From Betaproteobacteria bacterium (GTDB lineage: Bacteria > Pseudomonadota > Gammaproteobacteria > Burkholderiales > Ga0077523), in NCBI GenBank assembly GCA_016713305.1, contig JADJPK010000008.1, positions 248,001-312,000 of the forward strand: a DNA stretch of 64,000 nt, written 5' to 3'. The notes under the pieces are model-generated. The model saw only the letters and a list, made by a program, of their open reading frames with translations, was not told the origin of the DNA and ran no database searches. Each line of letters begins with the position of its first letter. Position 1 is the first letter of the stretch. This document shows, in pieces, positions 9,348 through 17,001 of this stretch. The position numbers and the translations under genes are program-made.

Positions 9348-10493
9348 TCAGGTCAGCGTGCCGCCACGGGTTTCGACGTACACGGCATACAGGGATGTGC
9401 TGCCGGTCATGAACAGCCGGTTCCGCTTGGAGCCGCCGAAGCACACGTTCGAGATGATTTCCGGCATGCGGATCATGCCGATGCGGGTACCGTCGGGCGC
9501 GAAGACGTGGACGCCGTCGTAGCCGTCGCCCACCCAGCCCATGCCCGCCCACACGTTGCCGTCCTCGTCGCAGCGGATGCCGTCGGCGAAACCGATCTTG
9601 CCGTTCATCTCCATGCTGGCGAACACCCGGCCGTTGCGCAGCCGCTTGCCATCCACGTCGTAGACCCAGATGACACTCTTCGCCTCCGAGTAGTGCGACA
9701 GACCTGTGTCAGCCACGTACACCTTCTTGAAGTCAGGGGAGAAGCACAGGCCATTCGGCTTGAAGGGTTCGTCCGCGACCTTCTGCACCTTGCCGGGACC
9801 GTCGCAGCGGTAGATGGCTTCCTTCTGGATCGGCTGCGGGCTGCCCGTGTTCAGGCGAACGCCCTCGTAGTGCATCAGGCCACCGTAACCGGGATCGGTG
9901 AAGAACAGCCAGCCGTCCGGGTGCGCCATGCCGTCATTGGGAGCGTTGAACTCCTTCCCGTTGTCCGCCTTGTCGGCAAGGATCGTGTAGGAACCATCCA
10001 GTTCGTAGCGGCCCACCCGCCGGGTGCCGTGCTCGAACGCGATCTGCCGGCCCTGGTAGTCGAACGTGTTGCCGTTCGAGTTGTGTGCGGGATAGCGGAA
10101 CTGCCGGGAGACGTGGCCGTCCTCCTCGATCCAGCGGAGCTGTTCGTTGTTCGGGATGTCGCTCCAGATGAGGTACCGGCCCACGCCGTTCCAGGCCGGG
10201 CCTTCGGCCCACATGGTGCCGCGGTAGAGGCGCACGATCGGCGTGTTGCCGAGCTTGTACTTGAACCGCTTGTCCAGAACGATCACGTCCGGGTTCGGAT
10301 ACCGGGCGAGGGGACCGTCGGGATCGTACTGGTCGATGAAGTTGCGGGCGAAAGCCTCGGGCGCCATCGCCGTCAGCGCCGCGAGACCTGTCACTTTGGA
10401 CAGGAATCCGCGCCGGCTGGCGGCGTCGGGTTGGGATTTGCCTTCGACGGGTTTGGAGAGATCGACGAACTCGTGCTCTTGGATGCGTTCCAT
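9348..10493 (-). CDS. Tat-exported SMP-30/gluconolactonase-like beta-propeller
   Basis: A 381-residue protein of the SMP-30/LRE lactonase family, which hydrolyses sugar lactones using a bound divalent metal in a six-bladed propeller. The start at 10493 follows GGAGGAG. Residues 27-50 form a twin-arginine signal (SRRGFLSKVTGLAALTAM ending near EAFA), so a folded protein is exported to the periplasm. Family segments are WAEGPAWNGVGRYLIWSDIPNNE, GNTFDYQGRQIAFEHGTR, FNAPNDGMAHPDG, FKPNGLCFSPD and FADGIRCDEDGNVWAG, which hold the usual Glu, Asn and Asp metal ligands. It stands alone between unrelated genes. Confidence 0.85.
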   Translation of the reverse strand: MERIQEHEFVDLSKPVEGKSQPDAASRRGFLSKVTGLAALTAMAPEAFARNFIDQYDPDGPLARYPNPDVIVLDKRFKYKLGNTPIVRLYRGTMWAEGPAWNGVGRYLIWSDIPNNEQLRWIEEDGHVSRQFRYPAHNSNGNTFDYQGRQIAFEHGTRRVGRYELDGSYTILADKADNGKEFNAPNDGMAHPDGWLFFTDPGYGGLMHYEGVRLNTGSPQPIQKEAIYRCDGPGKVQKVADEPFKPNGLCFSPDFKKVYVADTGLSHYSEAKSVIWVYDVDGKRLRNGRVFASMEMNGKIGFADGIRCDEDGNVWAGMGWVGDGYDGVHVFAPDGTRIGMIRMPEIISNVCFGGSKRNRLFMTGSTSLYAVYVETRGGTLT

Positions 10494-10723
10494 TGCTGTT
10501 CTACTCCTCCAGTGGTTGTGGGCACATATGCAACATCGTTGCCGGAAGGATATTAACCCGTCCGGGCCTCTCTCAGGGATCGGGAGAGGGGACAACTCCC
10601 CGGCAGTCGAGCATGCCGAAGGGTCCCGCCGATTCTACGACGTAGGATGACGGTGGCAATCACTCCTCGGCGCATGCCGCAGCGGAGCCCCCAGGCGGGG
10701 GTGGCTCCGTTACCATTGGGCCG

Positions 10724-11653
10724 ATGCAGACACCGGCGACGCCCTCCCCAGCGCTTCCCCCGAACCGGGCCCGAGGCGTCCATCCGCGCGCTGTCGTCAT
10801 GGTGCTGGCCATGGCGTTGTGCTTCACGGTGCTCGAGACGACCGCCAAGTGGCTGAGCCGCAGCTATCCCGTGCCCATGGTGGTGTGGGCCCGTTACGCG
10901 GGACACGTAGGCCTCATGCTGATCTTCTTCGCGCCTGCGATGGGGCTCAAGCTGGTGAGAACGACACAGCCGACGAGCCAGCTCTCCCGGGCGACGCTCA
11001 TGCTGGGCTCGACCCTGTGCAACTTCGGCGCGATCAGCTTCCTGCCACTGGCCGAGGTGAAGGCCGTGAGCTTCGTCTCTCCCCTGCTGGTGACCGTGTT
11101 CGCGGTCTGGCTGCTGAAGGAGCACGTCACACCGGGCCGATGGGTGGCAATTCTCATCGGGTTCGGCGGCACGCTGTTCATCGTCCGGCCCGGCTCGGCC
11201 ATGCTCAACCCCGCCGTATTCCTCGCGCTGGGCTCGGCGTTCTGCTACAGCCTGTACCAGATCCTGACGCGGAGGCTGGGCGGGGACGACCCGCAGCTCA
11301 CGTCGCTCTTCTACACGGCTTTCGTCGGATTCGTCTTCATGAGCTTCATGCTTCCGCACGTGTGGAAGCCGCCCGAACTCGTCCATCTCCCGGCGTTCCT
11401 CCTGCTGGGTGCGGCCGGGATGACCGGACACTATCTCCTCATCAAGGCGCTCGAGATCGAACGGGCCTCCGCCCTTTCGCCCTTCGGCTACACCCAGCTC
11501 CTCTGGATCAGCCTGTCGGGGTACCTGGTGTTCCACGATGTGCCGGACATGCACTCGATCATCGGCATGGTCGTCATCGTGGCCAGCGGCCTCTACGTCG
11601 CCTGGGGGCACCGCTACGTGAAGGACGAGGAGCCCGAAAGCGCGATGGAGTGA
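10724..11653 (+). CDS. EamA-family (drug/metabolite) transporter
   Basis: The 309-residue inner-membrane protein has ten predicted helices in two five-helix halves, the EamA arrangement. The first half begins VVMVLAMALCFTVLETTAKWL and the second AVFLALGSAFCYSLYQILTRR. SFLPLAEVKAVSFVSPLLV and LLKEHVTPGRWVAILIGFGG are typical. Substrates of the family are mostly exported amino acids or small metabolites and cannot be predicted here. A paralogue with the same signatures is encoded at 48669-49571. It is monocistronic on the plus strand. Confidence 0.87.
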   Translation: MQTPATPSPALPPNRARGVHPRAVVMVLAMALCFTVLETTAKWLSRSYPVPMVVWARYAGHVGLMLIFFAPAMGLKLVRTTQPTSQLSRATLMLGSTLCNFGAISFLPLAEVKAVSFVSPLLVTVFAVWLLKEHVTPGRWVAILIGFGGTLFIVRPGSAMLNPAVFLALGSAFCYSLYQILTRRLGGDDPQLTSLFYTAFVGFVFMSFMLPHVWKPPELVHLPAFLLLGAAGMTGHYLLIKALEIERASALSPFGYTQLLWISLSGYLVFHDVPDMHSIIGMVVIVASGLYVAWGHRYVKDEEPESAME

Positions 11654-11785
11654 ATGCGGTCCACCGGCGGAATGCCCGAGGCGGCTGCCGGCCGGATCGC
11701 CGGGTCGCGTTGCCCGACCGGGCGGTTGTACTCGAGGCAGCACGCGACGGCAGCCTCGTTGCCCCGTCGCGGACGCATGAATCTC

Positions 11786-12430
11786 TCAGCCCTTGCGGTA
11801 CTTCTTCACGTAGGCAGGCAGAGGAACTTCCGCGGGCAGGCGTTCGTCGGGAATGGGTTTGCCAGCCACGAGCGACAGCGGCAGAACACCTGCCCAGACC
11901 GGCAGCGCGTAGTCGTCCTCGTCGTCGACGGGCGGGCCCGTGCGGATCTTGGCGGACGCCTCGTCGATGGGCATTTTCAGCACGGCGGTCCCATTCAATT
12001 CCTTGCGCGATGGCCCCCGGATCTCTTCCCAACGGCCTCGCATGATCTGATCGGAGATCACGGCCAGCGCGTGCACCTTTTCCGGCCCTTCCACGGGGAC
12101 TGCAGTGCCGAGAACCACCGCAGACCTGTAGTTCATCGAGCTGTGAAATCCGGAACGGGCCAGAACGAGTCCGTCGAGGTGGGTCACGGTCAGGCACAGG
12201 GGCACCCCCCCGGCAAGCGTCTTGAGGGTGCGGCTCACGGCGGAACCATGGAGATAGAGGGTGCGCTCTTCCCGGCCGAAGGCAGTGGGAATCACGTAGG
12301 GCTGGCCGTCCAGCACGTAGCCCACGTGACATAGAAAGGACGCATCCAGGATGCCGGCGAGGGTCTCGAAATCGTACGCTGCCCGCTTGGGCAGACGGCG
12401 GACGGTCGTTCTTGGTGTCTTGAGCGCCAT
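11786..12430 (-). CDS. Pyridoxamine 5'-phosphate oxidase-like flavin-binding protein
   Basis: The 214-residue protein fits the Pyridox_ox_2/NimA-like split-barrel family that binds FMN or haem. The opening RRLPKRAAYDFETLAGILD is typical, as are FLCHVGYVLDGQPYVIPTAF, LYLHGSAVSRTLKTL, VCLTVTH-like LCLTVTHLDGLVLARSGFHS and NYRSAVVLG. Physiological substrates of most members are unknown; some act in detoxification of nitro compounds. The start at 12430 (MALKTPRT) matches the usual N-terminus. It converges on the EamA gene. Confidence 0.8.
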   Translation of the reverse strand: MALKTPRTTVRRLPKRAAYDFETLAGILDASFLCHVGYVLDGQPYVIPTAFGREERTLYLHGSAVSRTLKTLAGGVPLCLTVTHLDGLVLARSGFHSSMNYRSAVVLGTAVPVEGPEKVHALAVISDQIMRGRWEEIRGPSRKELNGTAVLKMPIDEASAKIRTGPPVDDEDDYALPVWAGVLPLSLVAGKPIPDERLPAEVPLPAYVKKYRKG

Positions 12431-12560
12431 GGGAGTCTCGACGATGAGGGAATCCCAACGATAAACGGCGTGCGAGCGCTCGTCACGAACGGAAGCGACA
12501 AGAGGGAACTGCGAGACGTTTCGGGAAGGGCACTCCGCGGGACGGCGGAAGCGGCCAGAC

Positions 12561-12709
12561 AAAAAAATTAGGGCAACCTTTGAGGGTTGCCCTATAAACC
12601 CCCTAGCGGGGGGAGGAGACCTACTTTTATTTGCGGCCGCGCCCACCGGAACTTAAGGGCCCCACCGCAAATATTCTTTCAAGCCATCGTGCCAGCTTAA
12701 CAAAACTGG
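12561..12709 (-). ncRNA. Candidate small RNA with stacked hairpins and anti-Shine-Dalgarno linker
   Basis: On the minus strand a possible -10 box TATGAT (12716-12721) is followed by a nine-base inverted repeat TATTTGCGG/CCGCAAATA (12628-12636 with 12665-12673). A C/U-rich linker with CTCCTCC comes next, then the stem CCCCC/GGGGG (12599-12612), and last a ten-base stem TAGGGCAACC/GGTTGCCCTA (12569-12594) leading into seven T. That end is a strong rho-independent terminator. The patch is visibly AT-richer than its surroundings and has no convincing reading frame. No clear -35 box is seen. It may instead be only the distant 3' end of the regulator transcript. Confidence 0.35.
12563..12596 (-). 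terminator. Strong rho-independent terminator with T7 tail
   Basis: A ten-base-pair stem (12569-12578 with 12585-12594) and a TTTGAG loop are followed on the minus strand by TAATTTTTTTG-type sequence. It would end any minus-strand transcript coming from the regulator pair at 13009-14813 or from the candidate small RNA. Confidence 0.7.
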
Positions 12710-12721
12710 GCCGAAATCATA

Positions 12722-13008
12722 GTGGGTCATGCGCATTTTTTTGGCGAATATCCTGATCTAAGCGCTTGAAACCTCTCAATTCGGCATGCTCGTCACGTTC
12801 ATGACCAGATAGACTCTGAAACGTATCGGGCGTTGCATTGGCTGACTGCAATTTTCTGAACATTGCTGCACTGCGAGATTCCACAGGCCTTCGCAGACCC
12901 GCCCGGCTGCGGTGGCGATCAGCCGGGGAACCCAAGCCGTCCCCATGTCGGATCCTGTCGTCGGGAGCCGGGACCGTACCCGGCCACGGGACCGCGCGGC
13001 GGATCGGC
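12722..13008. other. Gene-free stretch downstream of regA-like gene
   Basis: I see no supported gene here. The sequence grades from GC-rich near 13008 to a much AT-richer stretch near 12720. A minus-strand frame (ending in RLDQDIRQKNAHDPL) has no recognisable family and no ribosome site, so it is not called. Confidence 0.5.
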
Positions 13009-13545
13009 TCAGGTGCGCGGCGGATTCTTCGACAGCTTGCGCTGCAAGGTGCGCCGGTGCATGTTGAGCGCGCGCGCGGTCGCGGAGATGTTCCCCTGGT
13101 TCTCGTTCAGCACCCGCTGGATGTGCTCCCATTCCAGCCGGTCGACGGACAAGGGGCGCACTTCGGGGTCGTCGGCGTGCGCCTGGGCCGACTCTCCGAA
13201 GGCCGCCAGGATCTGGTCGGCGTCGGCCGGCTTCGCGAGATAGTGGGTGGCCCCGAGCTTGATGGCGTCCACTGCCGTGGCAATGCTGGCATAGCCCGTC
13301 AGGACCACGATACGTGTCGTGGCCGACATCCGGTGCATGGCCTCCACCAGCTTGAGGCCTGAGGCTCCCGGCATCCGCAGGTCCACCACCGCATAGTCGG
13401 GGCGCTTCGCGGCCGCCAGAGTCAACGCGTTGTCGGTGCTGTGGGCGACGCGGACCGAATAGCCTCTCCTTTCGAAAGCACGGGCAAGGACGGCGCAGAA
13501 GGTCTCGTCATCGTCGACCAGCAGGAGATCCGGCATCGTCGTCAT
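13009..13545 (-). CDS. regA: RegA/PrrA/ActR-type redox response regulator
   Basis: The 178-residue regulator has an N-terminal receiver domain: acidic pair DDDE at residues 10-13, phosphorylated Asp in YAVVDLRMPGASG, conserved Thr in VVLTGYASIATAV, Lys in YLAKPADADQ. The short C-terminal Fis-type helix-turn-helix, NISATARALNMHRRTLQRKL, is the near-invariant DNA-binding block of RegA proteins. The start at 13545 overlaps the stop of the sensor gene (ATGA), so the two are translationally coupled. RegA homologues control photosynthesis, respiration, nitrogen and hydrogen genes in response to redox. Matching DNA boxes occur in this window at 14879, 20717, 25179 and 25196. Confidence 0.92.
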   Translation of the reverse strand: MTTMPDLLLVDDDETFCAVLARAFERRGYSVRVAHSTDNALTLAAAKRPDYAVVDLRMPGASGLKLVEAMHRMSATTRIVVLTGYASIATAVDAIKLGATHYLAKPADADQILAAFGESAQAHADDPEVRPLSVDRLEWEHIQRVLNENQGNISATARALNMHRRTLQRKLSKNPPRT

Positions 13546-14813
13546 CCGGCCGAGATCGCCGACAGAGGAAGGAGGACGGTGGTACACGCGCCGCCCTCCA
13601 CCCGGTTGGACAGCGTGACCCTTCCGCCGAGCCGCTCGAGGGCGGAGTTGGCGATCATGAGGCCGACTCCCTGGCCTTCCGGTTTGGTGCTGAGAGGCGA
13701 ACGTCCGGCGCGGTCCAGCACGTCGGGCGCAACGCCTTCGCCCCGGTCGCGGATTTCCACGGTCAGCATCGCGGGGGTCCACGTACCTCTCAGCTCGATA
13801 CCCTCCTCGGATGCGTCGGCGGCGTTGTCGAGCAACGTGACGAGCGTGTGGGCGAGGCTGCGCTCCGCCACGATTCGGGGGACAGGCTGGCTGCCCTCCA
13901 GTTGCACTGTCACGTCGGCCCCGGGGCGCAGCGCCCGCCAGTTCTCCACGGTTCGCTCTAGGAACAGCTGGAGATCCTCCGCGCGGCCGCTCTCGATGCG
14001 GGATTGCCCTGCCGCGGCCACCAGGTCGGAAATGATGGTCTTGCAGGCGTCGACCTGCGTCCGCAGCGTGCGCAGATCCGACGCCAGCGAGGGATCGTCC
14101 ACACGATCGACCGCCAGTTCCTTGAGCATGACGGCCATGGTGGACAGCGGCGTTCCGAGCTGGTGGGCTGCGCCTGCCGCCAGTGTTCCGAGCGCCAGAA
14201 CCTGCTGGTCGCGCAGTGCGCGCTCGCGGGCCTCCGCCAGCTGACGATCCCGCTGCCGGAGCGATTCGGCCATCTTCACCACGAAGTAGGCGATCGCGCC
14301 GGCGGACAGCACGAAGCTCACCCACATGCCCAGGACGTGCAGGTCGAAGTCGCCGCCGCCGCCATGGTGCAGATGCGGCAGCGGGACGTAGAAGAATCCC
14401 AACGCGGAATAGGCGACGAACGTGGCGCCCGCGATCGCCCACGCATGACGGGCCTTGAGCACGGTGGCGGCGATGACGAGCGGTAGCAGGAATGTCGACA
14501 CGAACGGATTGGACCAGCCTCCCGTGAAGTACATGATGCCGGCGAAGGTCCCGATGTCCGCGAGCAACTGGCCGAAGACGCTTCTCTCGCTCACCGCTCC
14601 CGGCCGGCGCAGGCGCCATTCGGTCCACAGATTGAGGCCCGCTGCCGCAGCCAGCACGGCGAAGAGCGGCGCGAGCGGAAGCTCGAGGTCGAGGTAGGCG
14701 CTCGCCACGCCTACGGCGGATGCCATGACGGCCAGGCCCACCCAGCGCAGCGTGGACAGGCGCCGCAGCGTACCCCGCGTCGAATCTCCGAGATGTCTTG
14801 GTGTGGAGCCCAT
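13542..14813 (-). CDS. regB: RegB/PrrB/ActS-type redox sensor histidine kinase
   Basis: The 423-residue membrane kinase has about six N-terminal helices (residues 20-185) and cytoplasmic HisKA and HATPase domains. The ubiquinone-linked heptad GGWSNPF lies near residue 99, matching the RegB GGxxNPF motif. The H-box is AAGAAHQLGTPLSTMAV, and a Cys in TQVDACKTIISD sits where RegB has its redox-active cysteine. The ATP-site boxes are LLDNAADAS (N), EIRDRGEGV (G1) and GQGVGLMIAN (G2). It is the first gene of the pair. A RegA-type box lies 66 bases before its start, which suggests autoregulation. Confidence 0.92.
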   Translation of the reverse strand: MGSTPRHLGDSTRGTLRRLSTLRWVGLAVMASAVGVASAYLDLELPLAPLFAVLAAAAGLNLWTEWRLRRPGAVSERSVFGQLLADIGTFAGIMYFTGGWSNPFVSTFLLPLVIAATVLKARHAWAIAGATFVAYSALGFFYVPLPHLHHGGGGDFDLHVLGMWVSFVLSAGAIAYFVVKMAESLRQRDRQLAEARERALRDQQVLALGTLAAGAAHQLGTPLSTMAVMLKELAVDRVDDPSLASDLRTLRTQVDACKTIISDLVAAAGQSRIESGRAEDLQLFLERTVENWRALRPGADVTVQLEGSQPVPRIVAERSLAHTLVTLLDNAADASEEGIELRGTWTPAMLTVEIRDRGEGVAPDVLDRAGRSPLSTKPEGQGVGLMIANSALERLGGRVTLSNRVEGGACTTVLLPLSAISAG

Positions 14814-15120
14814 GCCTCGTGCGGCAGACGTCTAAAGTGCGCAAGTCTAAGGGGCTGCGGCAGATGACTCGGAGGGGTGCGTCAATATGTCGCATTGACC
14901 CTCGCGCCGGGCTGGGCGAAGTTCCGACGATGCCAAGGTGATGTCCGGCGCGCGGATTGCCAGCCGATGGTTCGCGAAATTTCCCGGGAACCCTCCGCGA
15001 AATTGCCGGCGCGCGCCGGGGTCCGGACGTGAATCCGGCCGCGGAGATCCGCGCACGGGACCGCTTCCGTTCCGGCTCCGGGAGCCCTTCGCTCAACACT
15101 TATATCGAGACCAGACCGAC
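14814..15120. promoter_or_regulatory. Divergent control region between regB-like and first PEP-CTERM genes
   Basis: The 307-base gap has no gene. It carries a RegA-type box at 14879-14893, nested in the inverted repeat GTCAAT/ATTGAC, and must hold the promoters for the sensor gene and for the plus-strand PEP-CTERM/TlpA/ApbE gene row. No sigma-54 site of good quality is seen. Confidence 0.55.
14879..14893 (-). promoter_or_regulatory. RegA/RegR-type operator box (one mismatch)
   Basis: The minus strand reads GCGACATATTGACGC. It matches the RegR consensus as I remember it, GNGRCRTTNNGNCGC, at all defined positions but one. It points toward the sensor gene 66 bases away and lies 228 bases before the first PEP-CTERM gene. 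Confidence 0.45.
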
Positions 15121-16146
15121 ATGTTCACGCTCAAGAAGCTGCCTGCCCTCCTTGCCCTTGCCGGACTCGGCGCCGCAACGCCCGCGTTCGCGCACATCGC
15201 CTTCTACGACATGAATCAGGGCCAGGTGATCGAATCCCTGACCCCCGCGGGCAAGGTCATCGCCGGCAACAATCTGCCGCTTTCCAATCCCGCCCACTGG
15301 ACCCCCGCGTACCAGAACTCCACCGACGGCGGCATCTGGACGTCGCTGGGGGGTTCCTATGCCTCGGGTACGTGGGGGTATGAAGTCATCGCCGGCAACA
15401 TGACGAGTTCCTCCTGGACCGACGCGACGCGGACGGCCGTCCCCGACACCAACCCGGGCGGCGCGCCGTACTACGCGCTGGGCGATAGTCACGAGGCCGG
15501 CTTCGCGAATTTCCACCTCGGCGGCACCTCGAAGGTCACCATCACCCTGTCCGACGCCTATGCAGGCAGTGGATACGGGGTGAATCCGTCGTTCTCCCTC
15601 TACCGCGGGGTCATCGTCTATGACGCCCACGACAGCGCCGCGGTCGACCCCCTCAATCCCACCTCGGGTGTGCCACCGACGAAAGTGCAGAACCAGAAGG
15701 ACATCGGCGGCGTTGTCGACTCCCAGGGCATCACCTCGGTGTTCCGGGATACCACGACACCTCCCGGCGTCAGCTATACGGGCCAGTTCAATGCCCTGGG
15801 CAGCTGGAGCCAGGGCAGCGATGGCGGCGACTGGAGCGCCGTCGAGTTCATCCAGGCGGCGACGGGCAAGATCGATGTGACGGGCGGATGGGCGGGAAAC
15901 TCCAACTCGAACACGCTGGAGATCGTTCTCGGCGCGGGCGACTACATGATCGCCTTCGGCGGCAATGCCACGCCCCTGAGCTACGCCGTGCCTCAATCGG
16001 GCAATGCCTTCGGGGGCGTCGCGTCCGAACTCGATCTCACGCTGTCCCTCCAGGTGGCCGCCGTGCCCGAACCCGAAACCTGGGCTCTGCTGGCCGCGGG
16101 ACTGGGCCTCGTGACGGGGGCCTCCCGCCGACGCGCGCGCCGCTGA
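15121..16146 (+). CDS. PEP-CTERM surface protein 1, mature N-terminal His
   Basis: The 341-residue exported protein has a signal peptide MFTLKKLPALLALAGLG with predicted cleavage after TPAFA, leaving HIAFYDMN as mature N-terminus. The C-terminus is a complete PEP-CTERM sorting signal: VPEPETWALL, a hydrophobic helix and a basic SRRRARR tail. It should be processed by an exosortase/archaeosortase-type enzyme encoded elsewhere. The body is beta-rich and Trp-rich (eight Trp) and shares segments (GDSH, PSFSLYRG, late GDYMIAFGG) with the protein at 20870-21712, so the two are paralogues. It heads a plus-strand row with TlpA, DUF4266, DUF3570 and ApbE genes; the TlpA start is 13 bases after its stop. 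Function is unknown; metal binding is possible. Confidence 0.8.
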   Translation: MFTLKKLPALLALAGLGAATPAFAHIAFYDMNQGQVIESLTPAGKVIAGNNLPLSNPAHWTPAYQNSTDGGIWTSLGGSYASGTWGYEVIAGNMTSSSWTDATRTAVPDTNPGGAPYYALGDSHEAGFANFHLGGTSKVTITLSDAYAGSGYGVNPSFSLYRGVIVYDAHDSAAVDPLNPTSGVPPTKVQNQKDIGGVVDSQGITSVFRDTTTPPGVSYTGQFNALGSWSQGSDGGDWSAVEFIQAATGKIDVTGGWAGNSNSNTLEIVLGAGDYMIAFGGNATPLSYAVPQSGNAFGGVASELDLTLSLQVAAVPEPETWALLAAGLGLVTGASRRRARR

Positions 16147-16159
16147 AACGGAACTTCGA

Positions 16160-16762
16160 GTGTCGCGAGCGGCACCGATCGCTGCAGGACCGGTCGGTGC
16201 CGTCCTGAACTCTCCGGCCTTGCGGGCCCGAATCGCGAGGCGTTCACTGGCCGTCGCCGGGGCTCTCGCAGTGCTGTTGTTCTCCGCTTTGTCCGCAGCA
16301 CAGTCACCGGGGGCGCGGGCGCCCGCATGCAATCTCACCGCCTGGAACGGCGACGACGTCTCTCTGCGCGATCGGTATCGGGGCAAGATCGTCTACGTGG
16401 ACTTCTGGGCGTCATGGTGCGCTCCCTGTGCGCAATCGTTCCCGTTCATGAATGCGCTCCACGACGAGTTCGGTTCGCGTGGTCTCGTCGTGCTGGGCAT
16501 CAACGTGGATGAAAAACGCGAAGATGCGCAGCGCTTCCTTGCGAGGCACCCGGCGCGTTTTCCGCTGGCGCAGGGGGCCGACGGCGAATGCGCGAGCCGG
16601 TTTGGCGTTGCCGCGATGCCCACGTCGGTGCTGGTCGACGGCGAGGGAAACATCCGCCATGTCCACCCGGGATTCCGTTCTTCCGACGGACCTGTCCTCA
16701 GGGAACGGATCGTGCGCCTTCTGAACGATGCCGGACATGCCGCTCCGACTTCCACGCGTTGA
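16160..16762 (+). CDS. TlpA-like periplasmic thioredoxin
   Basis: The 200-residue protein starts with GTG, 13 bases after the PEP-CTERM gene, and has one N-terminal helix (SLAVAGALAVLLFSALSAA) that anchors or exports it. The thioredoxin fold carries the active site DFWASWCAPCAQSFPFMN near residue 85 and the cis-Pro loop AAMPTSVLVDGEGN. TlpA/ResA-type proteins reduce disulfides in the periplasm, for instance in cytochrome c or copper-site maturation. Its end overlaps the DUF4266 gene by 35 bases, so it belongs to the same transcription unit. Confidence 0.88.
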   Translation: MSRAAPIAAGPVGAVLNSPALRARIARRSLAVAGALAVLLFSALSAAQSPGARAPACNLTAWNGDDVSLRDRYRGKIVYVDFWASWCAPCAQSFPFMNALHDEFGSRGLVVLGINVDEKREDAQRFLARHPARFPLAQGADGECASRFGVAAMPTSVLVDGEGNIRHVHPGFRSSDGPVLRERIVRLLNDAGHAAPTSTR

Positions 16763-16988
16763 CGGCCGCTTCGGCCCTCCATTCCGAATCATTGCTGCAG
16801 TCATTGCCGGGGTGGCGTTCGCGGGGTGCAGTCCCGTCCAGCCCTGGGAACGCGGCAGGCTGGCCAAACCGCAGATGAGCGATGCGCCTCATCCTGCCCA
16901 GGAAGTCATGCGTCAGCACATCTACCGCAGCCGGGAGGCGACCGCCGGCAGCGCTGCCGCCAGAGGCGGCGGCTGCGGTTGTTATTGA
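16728..16988 (+). CDS. DUF4266 small lipoprotein
   Basis: The 86-residue protein has a signal peptide with lipobox VAFAGC near residue 33, then the family core SPVQPWERGRLAKPQM, the HIYRSREATAG segment and a terminal GGGCGCY. These match DUF4266, a small lipoprotein family that from memory is usually found beside DUF3570, TlpA-like and ApbE genes. The conserved Ser/Thr in SREATAG near the C-terminus, and the adjacent ApbE gene, make it a candidate flavin acceptor, but the classical ApbE target motif is not present. The Cys-rich end could bind metal. Its gene overlaps TlpA upstream. Confidence 0.82.
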   Translation: MPDMPLRLPRVDGRFGPPFRIIAAVIAGVAFAGCSPVQPWERGRLAKPQMSDAPHPAQEVMRQHIYRSREATAGSAAARGGGCGCY

Positions 16989-17001
16989 ACCTGAACCGTT
17001 C

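Noticed and set aside
12561..12720. AT-rich patch as a remnant of an insertion sequence
   Set aside because: Hairpins are present, but I see no transposase fragment, no paired terminal repeats around a larger unit and no target duplication.
12717..12935. Minus-strand frame ending RLDQDIRQKNAHDPL
   Set aside because: No ribosome site and no family; it overlaps the AT-rich structured patch, so a gene is not supported.
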